Source: Parastagonospora avenae f. sp. tritici 18332-5
Lineage: Eukaryota; Ascomycota; Dothideomycetes; Pleosporales; Phaeosphaeriaceae
NCBI GenBank assembly: GCA_022559985.1
Contig: JAFJTR010000009.1
Coordinates: 558,001-622,000, forward strand
Direction: 5' to 3'
DNA length: 64,000 bases
Part shown: positions 9,701 through 21,398 of the stretch, in pieces
Layout of the letters: every line of letters begins with the position of its first letter
Position numbering within the stretch: the first letter of the stretch is position 1
Translations under genes and position numbers: made by a program
Notes under the pieces: generated by a model
What the model saw: the letters and a program-made list of their open reading frames with translations, nothing else
Told to the model about the DNA's origin: nothing
The model's database searches: none

Positions 9701-12700
9701 TCACAACGTGACCAACGCGGATCAAGTCTCTGAACATGTCTGCAGCAGACAGGATGTGCAAGAGCTGCACGATGGAGGCCATCGAGGACTGCACATGCTG
9801 ATAAGAGAGACAATCAAAGGCAGACTTGTCGTCTTTGATGATCTGCAGAGTTTTTGTAATCAGGTCATCGACAACGCGGAATCGTGTCAGAAGCTTGACC
9901 TGTCGCTCGACGTCCGATAGTTCCTGGAAATTGGTTGATTTGAAATCCGTCACGAAGGTTTCCATGATTCGCAGATAACATGATAAGACCTTTGGTGAGT
10001 ACTCTATCGCTTCGTATGCTTCGCGAAGCCGGTGCCACAGCGACACGCGTACGTTCACGTTGGCTGCATCCAGAAATTTCCGCATTTCAACGATAGGCGA
10101 AGGTTGATCAGCCAGCATTGCCGTCTGCTCGTTTGAGCCATTGCTTAAGGTCGAGGAGCTCGCTGCATCACCCTCCGGATCATTGGACTCGGTTGTAGCC
10201 TCTGCTGGCGTATTCTCCTCGTGATTTTCCTCCAGTATAGGCTCCAAGCTTTCAATAACAGTAACAGGATCTTTCTCATCATGGTCGAAAACTTTCAGGA
10301 AGAAGTCCTTCATGCTGATGCGGACTAATTCGCGGTCTACTGCGGCGATACACATCTCCGGCATGATCGCGTTGTTTTGGACTTGGATTGTACGGTCACC
10401 TTGTGCGTCGAGGATGGCTTTTAGCTCTGCAATAGCGGAAACAACGTGCTCCGGGGGTATGTCATCATTGACGCTCATTTGGAACACCGAAGCCCAGATA
10501 TGTCGCAAGTTGAGATCGTCCATCTCCAAGTTGGGGCGGCATGCAGAACGAAGTTGTACGATCTCTCGTGCAAGCGTTGACCACCGCTCCAAACGATCGC
10601 TCTGCAGAATCTGAGTTGCACTGTCGACCTGACTATGAGGGTGCTTGATCAGGGAGTAGATGTCGAGATGCAGTTCGAATAGAGTTTCTATAATCTCGGC
10701 CTGAGACTCATCGAAAGCTGTGAAATCGTATGTGCGAGACTGATGCTCTTCGGCGAGTATGCGGGTATTGAGGCCGGTAATCCGCTCTAGCATACATTCG
10801 TGTATGTAATCATCCAAATTCACGATGATTTGAACTAAATGGCGTTTCAGGTCGTCACTCCATTTGAACTGTATGTAGCTGGATGGAGCCGATGCATGGT
10901 CTTCGGCTTCTTGCGCTGGAAATCGGTCGCAAGACAGGAGGAATTCTACCCAGGCGAATGCTACTTCTTTGGTAGAAAGCCACCCTTCATTCACGATGCG
11001 GGCAAACGTCCCTAGCTTTTGATTCTCTAGAGGCGGTTTACTGGAAGTCTGACCGGTGCCGGCTTTTGCGTAACCAAGGAAGGCATTCAGCCCAGCCTCA
11101 CGTGTGACACCGACTAGATCGAAAGATTCGTTGCTGAGCAAAACCTGCGCTGCTTTGCCATTCCCACTTTGCAGAGCCGAGAACATGTCGCAGGCTGCTT
11201 TGTCGAACGCACTGGATGATGGAGGTGGTGGATGAGTCGCTAGGAGACTCCGCAAGTTGGTAGGATCCTGAACGTCTTCAACGCCCAACCGTGCGTAGAT
11301 GTCCTTAACGATCTCGTACAGGCATTGATCGGCATGAGTGTATTGCTCGAGCTGCTTGTCCAGCTGCTTGTTCGCCTCCTGCGCGACGGCATCACCCCCA
11401 GCACTTGGTTCGGTGATTGTGTCACGAGCTCGGATACGTTTACTCCTAGAGCGAGCGCCGTCAGCAGTCTCGGGCAGGCCAGCAGAATCGGTAGAGCGCT
11501 TTCGCGAAGGAGCGGGCGCGGCGTCCAGCGCGATGGCAGACAAAGATGCCGCATCTTTAGTCTCGGGTGCACTCTCATGTGCTTGTACGATGCTCTTGTC
11601 GATGTCGTCTTCCGCTGACTTTCCCAGTTCAGCTGCCACATCTACTGCACTCGCAACTTCTACTACTTCTGCAGCCTCTACAGGAGGGGACGGAGTGATC
11701 GATGCCGCTACTGGCTCCAGCTCGATAGGTTCGGGTGTCAGATCATCCGGCGGGATGTTGAAGTTTATGCTCGACCCCGAAGCCATGTTGGTGGCTATAC
11801 CCCGAGACTCTGCCATGAACTGCTGCAAGATGGCTTCACCTAAGCCCGCCCAATCCCACTTCGTTGGGGTCAATACGACGCGCTGAGCTGGTTGGGTGAG
11901 CATCGGCCGCACATCAGCATGGGCGACATCGGCTGGAAGAGGCGCGAATGAGAAAGGATTCAAGCGTTTCTTGATCGTGTCGGACAGCTTCTTGCGCTTC
12001 ATTGAAGAAAGTGGCGCCTGCATCAGTGATACATTGTCTTCCAACCGCTCCACGAGCTCTCGTAGTTGGTGGCCAGCGAAGCCCTCTTCCAGTCCGGGAA
12101 GCCGCAGAAGGTTTTCCCACAGCTCATCGTTGCCGTCCAGGACGGCTTCCAAGCAGTATCGTGTCAAGCGCTTGCTGCCGAGCATCGCGGAGACCGACGC
12201 AGCGCGTAGCCATAGGTCCAGGTCCGTATCTTCCTTGTCCAGAGCTTCTGAGAAGTAGTTCAAGGCTCCGCGAATGTTGTTCCAGCCCTCCATTTGCGGT
12301 ATGGCACCATGCTGGCTGATCCAATACTGCATCGACTCGAGCAGAAACTGGCCATGGTTTTTGTATGATAGATGTAATATCTGCGGGAGGGTGTTGGGGG
12401 CAGAATCGGCAGCGCCGGTGGTTTGCGTAGGCCCTGCCTCGAAGTCATCTTCTAATATAGAGTCGAACACCAAGCTCTCGCCAAAGGCCTCGTGTCGTTG
12501 ATACTCGGACAGTGATTCGTTGTATTTGAAGATCTCGGATGCGAATAGCTCGCGGTAGGCCGCAGCAGTCTTGTCGAAGGATTCGGGGCCTTCGGAATGG
12601 TACTTGAGGGCGGTCTGATAGAGCTTGAGAGCTTCTTCGATTTGGATTTCCTGGGTATCGTCGACCTCATCTTCGGCCTCCTGCTCGTATTCGACGTTGA

Positions 12701-12821
12701 GGGGCCGCCACGAAGAGACCTTTGACTGCGCCGTGTCAGCACGTGACTATGAGATCTGGGAAGTATTACGCATTCGGCGCATATACTGGAGCTGTGTCGA
12801 GCCCAGATTGAGACATACCAT
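6732..12821 (-). CDS. HIR3: Histone transcription regulator 3 (HIR complex subunit, Cabin1-like)
   Basis: Subunit of the HIR complex, which deposits H3-H4 outside S phase and represses histone genes in the nucleus (family knowledge). Main exon is 12725-6732. The frame closes upstream at a TAG with no ATG, so the start comes from a separate exon. An ATG at 12821-12819 is followed at once by GTATGT, and a 93-nt intron (12818-12726; branch CTGAC, acceptor GGCGCAG) joins ATG directly to TCA AAG. The protein is 1998 aa, usual for filamentous fungi. The N-terminus carries the family signature (IQIEEALKLYQTALKYHS) and TPR-like helices. The C-terminal 250 or so residues are low complexity, with a Gln run and an acidic SELDEEEVQEIEQEI segment, typical of the family. 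It diverges from the exomer gene with 387 nt between. Confidence 0.85.
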
Positions 12822-13208
12822 GGTTAGGGCAGGAGAAGGTGGTTTGGTGTATTTAGGAAGAGCCTATAGGCAGACAGAAGCTATTGTACATGTTCTGCAG
12901 CACTAGTTTTTTACCAGGCAGCGATGCGCCGTGGAAGTGTGTTATCCAAGGTGCGCGACACGGTGACGTGGGCGCGTCGCGGAGGTGAATGCATGTGAGG
13001 GCGGTGCGCGTCGCGGTTCTCGGGCTAGCTTCAGCGGCAGCGATCCGCGCAAGCTAGGTACTGTTTCCAGCTGTCCATGCCGCACCCCGACATCTCGCCC
13101 ACCAAAAGACACCTCCGCGTACATCACGACCCCTCCACGGACACCACCCCGCCGCAAACAGCTTTCAATTGTAGTCTAAGCCCCGCCAGGCGCGGTATCA
13201 ATTGAGCC
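12822..13208. other. Divergent promoter region HIR3 / exomer subunit
   Basis: 387 nt separating two divergent start codons; no gene. Several GCGCG-rich stretches are present but no clear TATA box. Confidence 0.5.
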
Positions 13209-15552
13209 ATGGTCACGAGCCCCAGTGTTCCTGAGTATGCTTCACTCCCCATAGCTCCACACTATAACATGTCTTACATATACATATGCATGTTTGCTTT
13301 AAACATTCATGTTTTTCACTACTTGACTGCGCGACTTCGATTCACCATGTCTCAGCATTCTGACCGCGCCACAGAATCTACGAGGATGAATTACATTCCG
13401 CAATCGAAGCTCGTTCAGAGTCTCTACAAACCCTCCGCGAACTTGGCCCGCCAGACCTCGTCCACCTCATAAAACAGCCTGTCAAGTCCGCGACAAAGCA
13501 GATTGGCGTATATCACCATGTCTCGGGCATCGATGCATCTTCCTCAGCAAGCCTGGCAGCTTACATCAACACTTTGACCTACTCTCAGCATGACAAACAA
13601 CACAAGGTTGTCTCGGGGATTTACTGCTGCTACAATGCCTTCTCGCGGCTGGATATGCGTGTCCAAGTCTGGATTCCGGGTACCGTCGAGAGCTACTGTA
13701 TAGACGAGCGCGGTGACAAGCGTGTTGCGACCGAAGAGCTGTGGTTGGAAACATACCTCTGTAGTGTCCTCCGCGCATACTCTTACGCCGATGACGGCTC
13801 AGGCGACACAATCAAGAAGATTGTGGGCGTCCGAAGATTCAATCCCATCACAAGCACAGAGAGCGAGCACAAATTCTTAGACGCCGCAGAGCGCTTGTTC
13901 TTCAGCGGTCCGTAGTATCATGTGCCTTGACGTATTGCAGGCTGACGTTTGGCAGGCTGGCAACTCGGCTCTGATCCTGAAATCCAGGTTCCAAATCTCG
14001 TTTCCAACCACTTGACGACTGGGCTACTGAGCTATATTCAGACGACGGGACGGTACGCATCAGGAATCAACCTTTTCGAAAAGCTACGGACTCGCGACCC
14101 AGAAATTTCGTCCCTCCTCGCACGCGTTTACATCGAAGCAGATGAAGAGGTCAAGGCAGTACAGCTGCTTCACGAGGCGATTCAGGATTTACCCATGGAC
14201 TATTCGTTGCTTGACTGCCAAGCCGAATTTTGTAACAAGAAGAACCGTGGCGACCTTGCTCTGGAGATCGCTAAGAGAAGCGTGGTATCCGCACCTAGTG
14301 AGTTTGGCACTTGGGCGCGTCTAGCTGAGATCTACGTCAGTCTGGAGCAGTGGGACCTCGCGCTATTGACACTCAACTCGTGTCCCATGTTCACATACCA
14401 GGACAAGGATGCGCCACGAATGCCGGAGCCGCAAAAGGTCTTCCTACCCATCATGCCAGAAGCCATGTGCGATGAGATTGAAGACAGCAATCTGGATGAT
14501 ATGGAGCTTGTCCACCCGACCTTACGGAAGCTACATGCGGCCGGCTTCAAGGGCACTTTCCTCAAGGCCTACGTCCTGCTCACGGAGATCACGAAGAAAA
14601 TTGGATGGGATCAGCTGCTGAAGATACGGTCTCAGGTGTTTGTGATGGAAGAGGAGTACCGCCACGAGAAGACTGGTCAGCAATCACATTCCCGCAGTGC
14701 TAGCACCACCGCACTTCACTCACCATCTCCAGGCGCCGGCGCACAACCAAACGGCACAAGCCACGGCGAAGTCGAAGAGCGCCCCTCAACCGAGCAGCCA
14801 TCCACCAACGGCGAATCCTCGAGCCCCACAACAGCAACAGCAGCCGCAGAAGAATCGATAGAAAAGCCCACGCACACCGTCGCCGCCGAAGTCGTCAAAG
14901 CCGGTTCCGAAGACCCCCACCCTCTCCCTTCCACTTCGAACACCACCGACCCCTCCCAACCAAACTACACGCACTTCCAAAACAAGCGCCTGTGCGAACG
15001 CTGGCTTGACAACCTCTTCATGGTACTCTACGAGGACCTGCGCGTCTACACCATCTGGCGCACCGAAATGGCACAGTACAGGCAGCAACAACTGCTGTAC
15101 AAGAAGTCAGCTGAGGAATGGGAAATCCTCGGTGAACTCGCAGAGCGTCTGCATCATGAGGACGACGCACTCGAGGCTTATGAGAGCTGTTTGCAGATAA
15201 GATTCAGTCCGAAGGCTATGAAGGGCGTGCTCAAGTACGGGTTTGTGGGCGAGGACAGGGGCAAGACGAGGGATGCGTGTGCGGCACTTATAAGGCTGGT
15301 GACGTGGCAGTATCGGTGGTATTCTGAGGTGAGTTGACATCGTCTTGGCTTGAAGTATTACAATCATGCTAACCAACGACATAGTTCTCGCCTTCGCTGC
15401 TCTATACCATTCGCAAACTCATCGAAGAAGAGGGCGCAGTCAAGATCCGCAGCATCATCCAGGGCACCAGCTTACCGCAGCACGTTCTTGATTTGACGCA
15501 CCAGTACGCAGCGTTATGTGCGGCTTTCAGGAGCAGCGGAAGTGACGGTTAG
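13209..15552 (+). CDS. BUD7/BCH1-like: Chs5-Arf1-binding protein (ChAPs family, exomer subunit)
   Basis: Exomer subunits act at the trans-Golgi with Chs5 and Arf1 to export cargo such as chitin synthase to the plasma membrane (family knowledge). Four exons are inferred: 13209-13234, 13375-13907, 13956-15328 and 15385-15552, giving 699 aa. Intron 1 is GTATGC...CTGAC...CCACAG. Intron 2 (48 nt) has an unusual GTCCGT donor. Intron 3 is GTGAGT...GCTAACC...CATAG. Family motifs include GPPDLVHLIK, YHHVSGIDASSSASLAAYIN, YNAFSRLDMRVQVWIPG, the TPR-like region after SYIQTTGRYASGINLFEKLR, and the C-terminal FSPSLLYTIRKLIEEEG. A Ser/Thr/Pro/Glu-rich linker lies at about residues 425-530. The starting ATG was chosen because its exon ends in the phase needed by exon 2. 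The donor of intron 2 is the least certain boundary. Confidence 0.85.
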
Positions 15553-15972
15553 ATATCTACTTCTGGGCTCTGAATGGTCTTGCGGAAATGCTTTCGGGAA
15601 ACATTCGTAGTTTGGGTTTATCTTCGTAATGCATAGCAGCGGAGCGACGGAGCTGGGAGGGAGTCTAGATTAGAACCTATGATTAAGTCTTCCTGTCGAG
15701 ACATCACCAATCGATTGACTACCGTTCATCTTCACCGTATGCTGTGCTGGTCCATGTCTGTTCATTCCTCGTCTTGCAACCAATTGATTCATTTTTATCG
15801 TCACAAGCCCCGAGATCCGATCCATTCAGGCTGCCCGCAATAACCCGCAGAGCACCATGTCACGTAACCTCGAATGCGCAGGAGAGTAGTAGTAAGACCC
15901 ATGAAAAAGCCCCGGATGAACACCGCTCCATGCTCCCCATACACCCTTTGATACCAAACCAGTGCGAACCGC
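15553..15972. other. Convergent 3' regions
   Basis: 420 nt between the stop codons of the exomer gene (+) and the uS9 gene (-). No gene or repeat seen. Confidence 0.5.
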
Positions 15973-16576
15973 TTAACGGTAAGACTTCTGGTACCTGGCG
16001 CGCGCACCTGGACCGCCGAACTTCTTGGGCTCGCACCGCCTGTTGTCGGCGACGAGCAGTGTGCGGTCGTACTGGACGAGAGCTTGCTTGAGCTGGTTCT
16101 TCGAGTGCTCGTCGACGTACTTTTGGTAGTAGGCGATGATGGATTTGGCAATGGCTTGGCGGATGGCGTAGATTTGCGAGGTGTGTCCACCGCCGGAGAC
16201 GCGGACGCGGATATCGACGTCAGCTGCGTGACGCGTTAGTATGCCATTTTCCTTCTCCCATCGTGTAATGTGCGTACCGAACTTGTCAACACCGAGGATC
16301 AGGACAGGCTCGTAGACCTTGAATCGCAAGATCTCGGGCTGGACCAGGGAAAGAGGCTTTCCGTTGACCTTGATGAGACCCTTTCCGGCCTAGAAAATCA
16401 ATGTGAGTATGTCGTTCGATTGCGCGTGCGTTCGTCGCAGTGGTAGTGTACCTTGCAGTGGGCGACAGCTGTTGGAGATATTGTTAGCAGCTTCCTCCAT
16501 AATATATCGCGGCGGAGGCGGTCGTACCAGTCGCGGTCTTCTTCTTGCCGAAGCATTGCACGCTCTGGGAAGCCAT
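15973..16576 (-). CDS. RPS16: 40S ribosomal protein uS9 (S16)
   Basis: Small-subunit cytosolic ribosomal protein. Four exons: 16576-16528, 16468-16452 (only 17 nt), 16389-16278 and 16223-15973, giving 142 aa, the normal length. Exon 1 begins MASQSVQCFGKKKTAT and the protein ends GARARYQKSYR, both diagnostic. VDIRVRVSGGGHTSQIYAIR and VADNRRCEPKKFGGPG are also seen. Intron 3 (16277-16224, 54 nt) is a multiple of three with no stop, so a naive translation reads through it; GTACGC, CTAAC, CACGCAG and the family alignment show that it is removed. Early-intron clustering is usual for fungal ribosomal-protein genes. The ATG lies 394 nt from the divergent ATS1-like gene. Confidence 0.95.
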
Positions 16577-16970
16577 GATGGGCGACTGTGTTAGTATGCG
16601 TGCGTGTGGAGGTGGGCGTGAGGGTGCGGGTTGTCTCGTCGTCGTGAAGTTGCTCGGTTCACCGAGATGCGAAATTGAGAGTGCCGCTCGGACCACCCGC
16701 GCTAGCGACTCCCGCGTGCATGCAGCTATTATGTAAGCACGCCAACTTCAACAACTGCGACCCTGAACATGAACGCGTTTTTTGCAGATATACACTGCCA
16801 GCATGAGTGTTTAGTCTCCGAGAATCAGCTGCAATACCCATCTAAGCTCCTGTATGTGTGAGGATGTCACGTGAAATTTGCAGCCTAACCCGATCGCCAC
16901 GGCGAAGATGAAAGCACTTTGCAAGATTCTATCACTCTTCCGAAGATAGTCCTCCAACCTCCATTACAGG
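16577..16970. other. Divergent promoter region uS9 / ATS1-like
   Basis: 394 nt between divergent start codons. No gene, no clear TATA box. Confidence 0.5.
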
Positions 16971-18038
16971 ATGACTCGCCAACTTTACGTCTTCGGCAGC
17001 AATGGCGAAGGCCAGCTTGGTATACCCGCCGCAGACATTGTCAGCACTCCGACTATCGTGTCTGACCCCCCGCCGCTGGAAGGACTACAAGCCATTACTG
17101 GAGGCGACAATCACACTCTGCTCCTGACGAGCGAAGGTGAAGTCTACAGCGTTGGCGATAATCGCAAATCGCAATTAGTGCCAGGTCCAGGAATGGTCTC
17201 ACGGTTCGACACATTCACAAAGATAGGTGGCGGTTTCCGCTTCGCTGCAGCCACCTGCGAGTCATCTGCGTTCATCATCGGCCATGACACACTCGAGCAG
17301 AGTATGGTGCACACCCGTGGTACAGGCCAATGGGGTGAGTTGGGGTATGACAACACCAACACGGATCAAGCCGCGACAGATGCTGAACCGCCACCTATTC
17401 TCATTGCACTACCTGGTAAAGTGATCGATTTCGCAGCCGGTGTGTGGCACTATATTGCGCTGCTCGAGGACGGCGCTGCATATGGCTGGGGTAAGGCGCG
17501 ACTGGGTCAACTTGGCGAAAAGCTCTCTGGTAAGGTGATGATGCCAACAAGGATTGCGGGTGTGTCTTTCAAACCATGGAAAGTTGTCTGCGGAAAGGAC
17601 TTTACTTACCTGGTCGGTGATCCATCAACTGGCGAGCATACGATCCTCGGTAAAGACAAATTCGACATTATCTCAAATATGCCAAACAACATCAGAGGCT
17701 ACAAAGACATCGGCGCAACATGGTACGCCATTTTCGTGCTCTTCGAAGACGGCAGGCTCATTGCATGGGGCAGAAATGCCATGTGGGAGCTCATTCCACA
17801 AAATTTGCCGCCCATCGACAAGATTGCAGTTGGCTCTGAACACGTGCTCGCCGTGACAAAGGAGGGCAAGCTCATCTCGTGGGGCTGGGGCAAGCATGGT
17901 AATTGTGGTGATCTGTCAAGTTTGAAAGAAAAGGTGAAAAACGACATGGTCACTGGCATCTGGAACGACATTGACGTTCCAGTGGAGGTGGACTTCATTG
18001 GGGCAGGATTTTGCACGAGCATCGTTGTCACGAAATGA
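16971..18038 (+). CDS. RCC1-repeat protein, ATS1/KTI13-like
   Basis: A single-exon gene encoding 355 aa made almost entirely of RCC1-type beta-propeller blades. Blade signatures seen include LYVFGSNGEGQLG at the start, AITGGDNHTLLLTSEGEVYSVG, AAGVWHYIALLEDGAAYGWG, GRLIAWG and AVGSEHVLAVTKEGKLISWG. Size and the absence of any extra domain fit the yeast Ats1/Kti13 type, which partners Kti11/Dph3 in tRNA wobble-uridine modification and diphthamide synthesis (family knowledge; assignment is inference). RCC1 itself is larger in fungi and carries a basic nuclear-targeting tail, which is missing here. It runs toward the minus-strand unknown gene at 18176, leaving 137 nt. Confidence 0.7.
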   Translation: MTRQLYVFGSNGEGQLGIPAADIVSTPTIVSDPPPLEGLQAITGGDNHTLLLTSEGEVYSVGDNRKSQLVPGPGMVSRFDTFTKIGGGFRFAAATCESSAFIIGHDTLEQSMVHTRGTGQWGELGYDNTNTDQAATDAEPPPILIALPGKVIDFAAGVWHYIALLEDGAAYGWGKARLGQLGEKLSGKVMMPTRIAGVSFKPWKVVCGKDFTYLVGDPSTGEHTILGKDKFDIISNMPNNIRGYKDIGATWYAIFVLFEDGRLIAWGRNAMWELIPQNLPPIDKIAVGSEHVLAVTKEGKLISWGWGKHGNCGDLSSLKEKVKNDMVTGIWNDIDVPVEVDFIGAGFCTSIVVTK

Positions 18039-18175
18039 AGGTCAAGCATCAAATAAACTATTTACATTTAATACCAGCCCTGAAGAAAGTCGTTCAGATG
18101 CTCGCTGCACAGCGATGGTGGTTTCACACTTGAATGAGTCCAGGGGTTCGCACCAATTGGGTCCTGCCCTGACGC

Positions 18176-18782
18176 CTATGGCTTCAACACGTGAATCAAA
18201 TATTTCCTGTGATTCTTTGGCTCCCATGCTTCGCCTTTGAACAGATCCTTCGCAAATTGCGATGACACAAGCCGAATTTTGTTAGGGTCGATGGGATCTT
18301 CCTTCGCGTTACCAGGATTGAAAATGGTGGTGTCGTCGGTCCACATGTGGCCCAATGCCATCTTTGAACACTGTCTTCTGAACGGAGAGATCGTCGTCCA
18401 CTCGCCTTCGCGCCATACTGGCTCTATAATGGACTTGATAAAGCACTCCCACTCAACTGTGATATTATTGTTACTTTTTGCTTTCGCAAGCGCAAAGAAG
18501 CCGCACTCTTTGGTGTAAGCATTCGTATCTGCATTGTCGCAGAAGTGTGTCACCACTTACATGAACATCGGTTCCCATACGCCATATCAAAAAGTCTCCG
18601 TGCTTCTCGTCCCCGCCCTGATGTAGGTTGCCAATAATGTGGATCGATGCCACTTTAGGGTCGAAGAAGTCGGCAGTCGCGGCAGGGTAATGCTCGAGTT
18701 TCGCAAGAAAAGTGACAACGATATCGCCGACATTAGGGTCTTTCGGGAAGTCCGCAATCTCTTCGTGCTTTAATTCTCGCAT
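18176..18782 (-). CDS. Unknown protein, tandem paralogue A
   Basis: Family not recognised. Two exons, 18782-18561 and 18505-18176, give 183 aa. The 55-nt intron (18560-18506) has donor GTAAGT and acceptor CCAAAGAG. The acceptor choice is supported by the paralogue 0.5 kb upstream, where the intron sits at the same place: FLIWR plus six residues, then the splice, then CG-aromatic/Ala-Phe. Also shared are [VI]EW-x2-F-x2-S and W-T-T with a following Arg. No signal peptide or membrane segment is seen; the N-terminus is charged (MRELKHEEIADFPKDP). The gene probably encodes a soluble intracellular protein. The pair sits in a gene-poor accessory stretch. Confidence 0.6.
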
Positions 18783-19276
18783 TGTGGTGTTGATTGGTGG
18801 GACGGGATTTGCTTCCGATTATGAAGTTATGTAATGGGTAAGCGTTTATAGTAAATGAAATTGAGCTGCAGAGAAAGCATCGACTTTATAGTTAGACTGT
18901 TGTAGAGTTGTTGGACTCCGCGATTGCGACTGTGAGTAACAGGTGAGTTATGTGAAGCTATGGCATCGTTGATAAACGCAATCAATGGCGCTATGGCACT
19001 TCACAGCTCCATTGTAACACGCTCGTTAGTACCACAACGAGATCATGGACTTCATTGGCACTCGGTTTGCGCAGGGTCTATCGTGAAGAATGAGATGCGG
19101 CTAACGAGCACTTCAAAAAGTATCGACATTATGTAAAGTGTGAAAGCTCAACGGGATGGTTATCTTGTCGATGCGGCTAGACATAATCGACATCATTCGT
19201 ATCAAATCACGCAGAGCAACATAACCGGGAGCTGAGTTGCGGTGTGCAAATAAGATTGTCCATTGCCAGAGCTCTA
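18783..19276. other. Intergenic between paralogues
   Basis: 494 nt between the two paralogous genes. AT-rich TATAAA-like elements near 18846 and 18883 (minus strand) could serve paralogue A. No gene seen. Confidence 0.45.
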
Positions 19277-20079
19277 CTACAGAAGCTTTCGGATGCTAAA
19301 TGTGCCCCCATCAGGCTTGACCCAGTCATAGGATTTGTCGAAATGCATCAAACCAGTCTTTCTAGATACAATCTTGATGTAAAACTTCTCGGAAAGCGTC
19401 GGAACACATAGACTTGGGTTCATCAGGAATTCCCCAAATCCTCTCGAAACGGGATCTATCTCTGATTCGCTCTCAGGATGGACCCCCAAATATCTATTTG
19501 CGCTATATAGTTCTTTCTCTCCCCAGATGAGACTTATAGGTGTGCATGCAAAGGTGCGATGTGCAGCGTAAGAAGTTGTCCACTTGCTGTGTTTGTCTAC
19601 TGTGTCCATCTTCGATCGTGTGAACCAATACCATTCGATGACGGGTGGGCCCTTGATTCCGGTATCTTCACCGACGGCCCCTTCCACAATCTTGAATGCT
19701 CCACACTAAGATATCTATTAGCAATGCTTGAGATCAATATACAGTTCGCTCTGGAATCACCTGTACAATGTTTTCTTTGCGCCAAATGAGGAAATTTAGG
19801 GGTCCCGAATCATTCTCATGGGTTGCGCGAGAAGCCACAATTCTAAATTCTGTGCCTTCACGGTTGAAGAAGCTTTGGAGCACAGGCTCATCCTCATTCT
19901 CATTTTTAAAGGCGATGAGGTATGTCGTAATGAAATCACAGAGCTTAGGTTACGGGATAGGGGCGGTTCTACCCTCATCATCATCATCATCATCAGTAAC
20001 CTGTTTGAGCCACCGCGGCGGGCCATCGGATTTGTTTTGGGGGAACGTGGGGTTGATAGAGGTGTCTGTAGAAAGCCAT
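19277..20079 (-). CDS. Unknown protein, tandem paralogue B
   Basis: Family not recognised; homologous to the gene at 18176-18782. Exon 3 (19705-19277) and exon 2 (19943-19761) are well supported: the 55-nt intron between them (19760-19706; GTGATT, GCTAAT, ATCTTAG) has the same length and place as in paralogue A, joining FLIWRKENIVQ to CGAF. An upstream intron ends at 19944 (CCTAAG) and contains a GAT microsatellite. Exon 1 is uncertain. A well-placed ATG at 20079 (context CAACATGGC, 105 nt after a TATA box) reaches a GTGGCT donor at 20013 in frame. A stronger GTTACT donor at 20000 fits a different frame whose only ATG lies upstream of the TATA box. Length is roughly 225 aa. The N-terminus could be wrong. 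Confidence 0.5.
19975..19995. repeat. Trinucleotide microsatellite (TCA)7
   Basis: Seven perfect TCA units on the plus strand (TGA/GAT on the minus strand), inside the first intron of paralogue B, a few bases after the likely donor. Length changes here would alter the intron, not the protein. Confidence 0.9.
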
Positions 20080-21398
20080 GTTGCCAAATTTGAGGAGATT
20101 GAGGAAGTAGAGCTAGACCAAGTCACCTTGGAAGGATCTACTGAAGTGGCCGAACAAGGGAAAGATGTAATCGTTTCACAGCTTATATAGTGGGTTCGAC
20201 TCATCTATTCAGGATTCAAAGATATGACTATTCGACGAGCAACACTGTGAAACAAGCGAGTCACAAGTGTACAGAGCACATGATGATCAAAACTTGATTT
20301 GTACGACGCTGAAATTTCCTTTCGACATTTGACAAATGTGACTCGCAGAGATCGCGATTAGCAACGACGACGGACTGTGTCAGAGATCGACTTGCGCTAT
20401 TCAGATACTGATGAGACTGTATGCGATGATCTTCTTTATGGGTGTGGACGGGCCCGAAAGGTCTTGTCTCAAACTTACAAGAGGAGATCAACAGCGGTTC
20501 AGTCATCGGTCCCTATATGTACTCGTCACGGCACAAAGCGCTATATGCAATGAAATCTCTCCATTCTCGGTCATGAACTACATGAACTATTGTATCGAGT
20601 CTACTGTGAGATCCACCCATCGGGTGACTGTTTCTAATTTTGTGCGGGAATCATACCCGCGTATCGCCTTGACGAAGTATTCTCTAAACTTGAGGTAATT
20701 CAATGCCTTGCTTTTCGGTAGCGCTTCAGCAAAAATCTGTGACTGTCGCTATATTACATCAGTGCCATCGAGGTCTCTGTTCTCCTGCACTACTATCTGC
20801 GAAACATGCAAAAAGACAAGTAGTGCACCAAAACCAGCAGAAAAAAACAGCAGACCTGGTACGGTATGACTTGCTCAGTGAACCGCTGGTATTTCTGAAC
20901 TGCTGAAAACTACTCGAGAGTGTTTTATCACGGAATCGTACCTGCCCCGGGATATTCGTCCGACCCGCGCTTCTTCCAAAGCGTACAGGGATTCGATGGA
21001 ATATCCTTGAATTAGTTGGACTATGTTATCTATTGTGAGGTCAGTGCTAGAGTATAAGGGCGCGCAAAAAGAATCTAGGATAAAGGTTTGGAGATTCAAT
21101 TGATCGAGTGCCAGAGAAAAGGTGAGAGAAGAATCGCAAACGGCACAGCGCACGTGGCGCGACAAGTGAAGGTGTAGAGCGCGGTATGTTAGCGCGCTTG
21201 CATCTTTTTTATGATCTTTGAGGCGTCTGTATTGCGAGCGGCTCACGTTATATAGACACTTGGGCACGTTTAAGTGAGACGGATGAATGTTGCATTTCTC
21301 CAGGGCATGCTAGGACGGCGTCAACTCTGATAACGAATCTTCAAAACGCGAGAGTAGTTTTTACTGACCCTTCTCTTCTGCGAGGTTATGTGACATAC
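20080..21398. other. Gene-poor stretch
   Basis: Upstream region of paralogue B and downstream region of the repeat-motif protein. A TATA-like TCTATATAACG occurs on the minus strand at 21254-21248, but the frame below it (21267-20875) has no ATG and no recognisable features. No gene is supported. Confidence 0.45.
20184..20190 (-). promoter_or_regulatory. TATA box of paralogue B
   Basis: The minus strand reads CTATATAAGC, about 105 nt upstream of the ATG at 20079. It lies downstream of the other candidate ATG (20204), which argues against that start. Confidence 0.4.

Noticed and set aside
20875..21267. 130-codon minus-strand frame below a TATA-like element
   Set aside because: It opens with GTG, spans the TATA-like element itself and has no ATG, signal peptide or domain.
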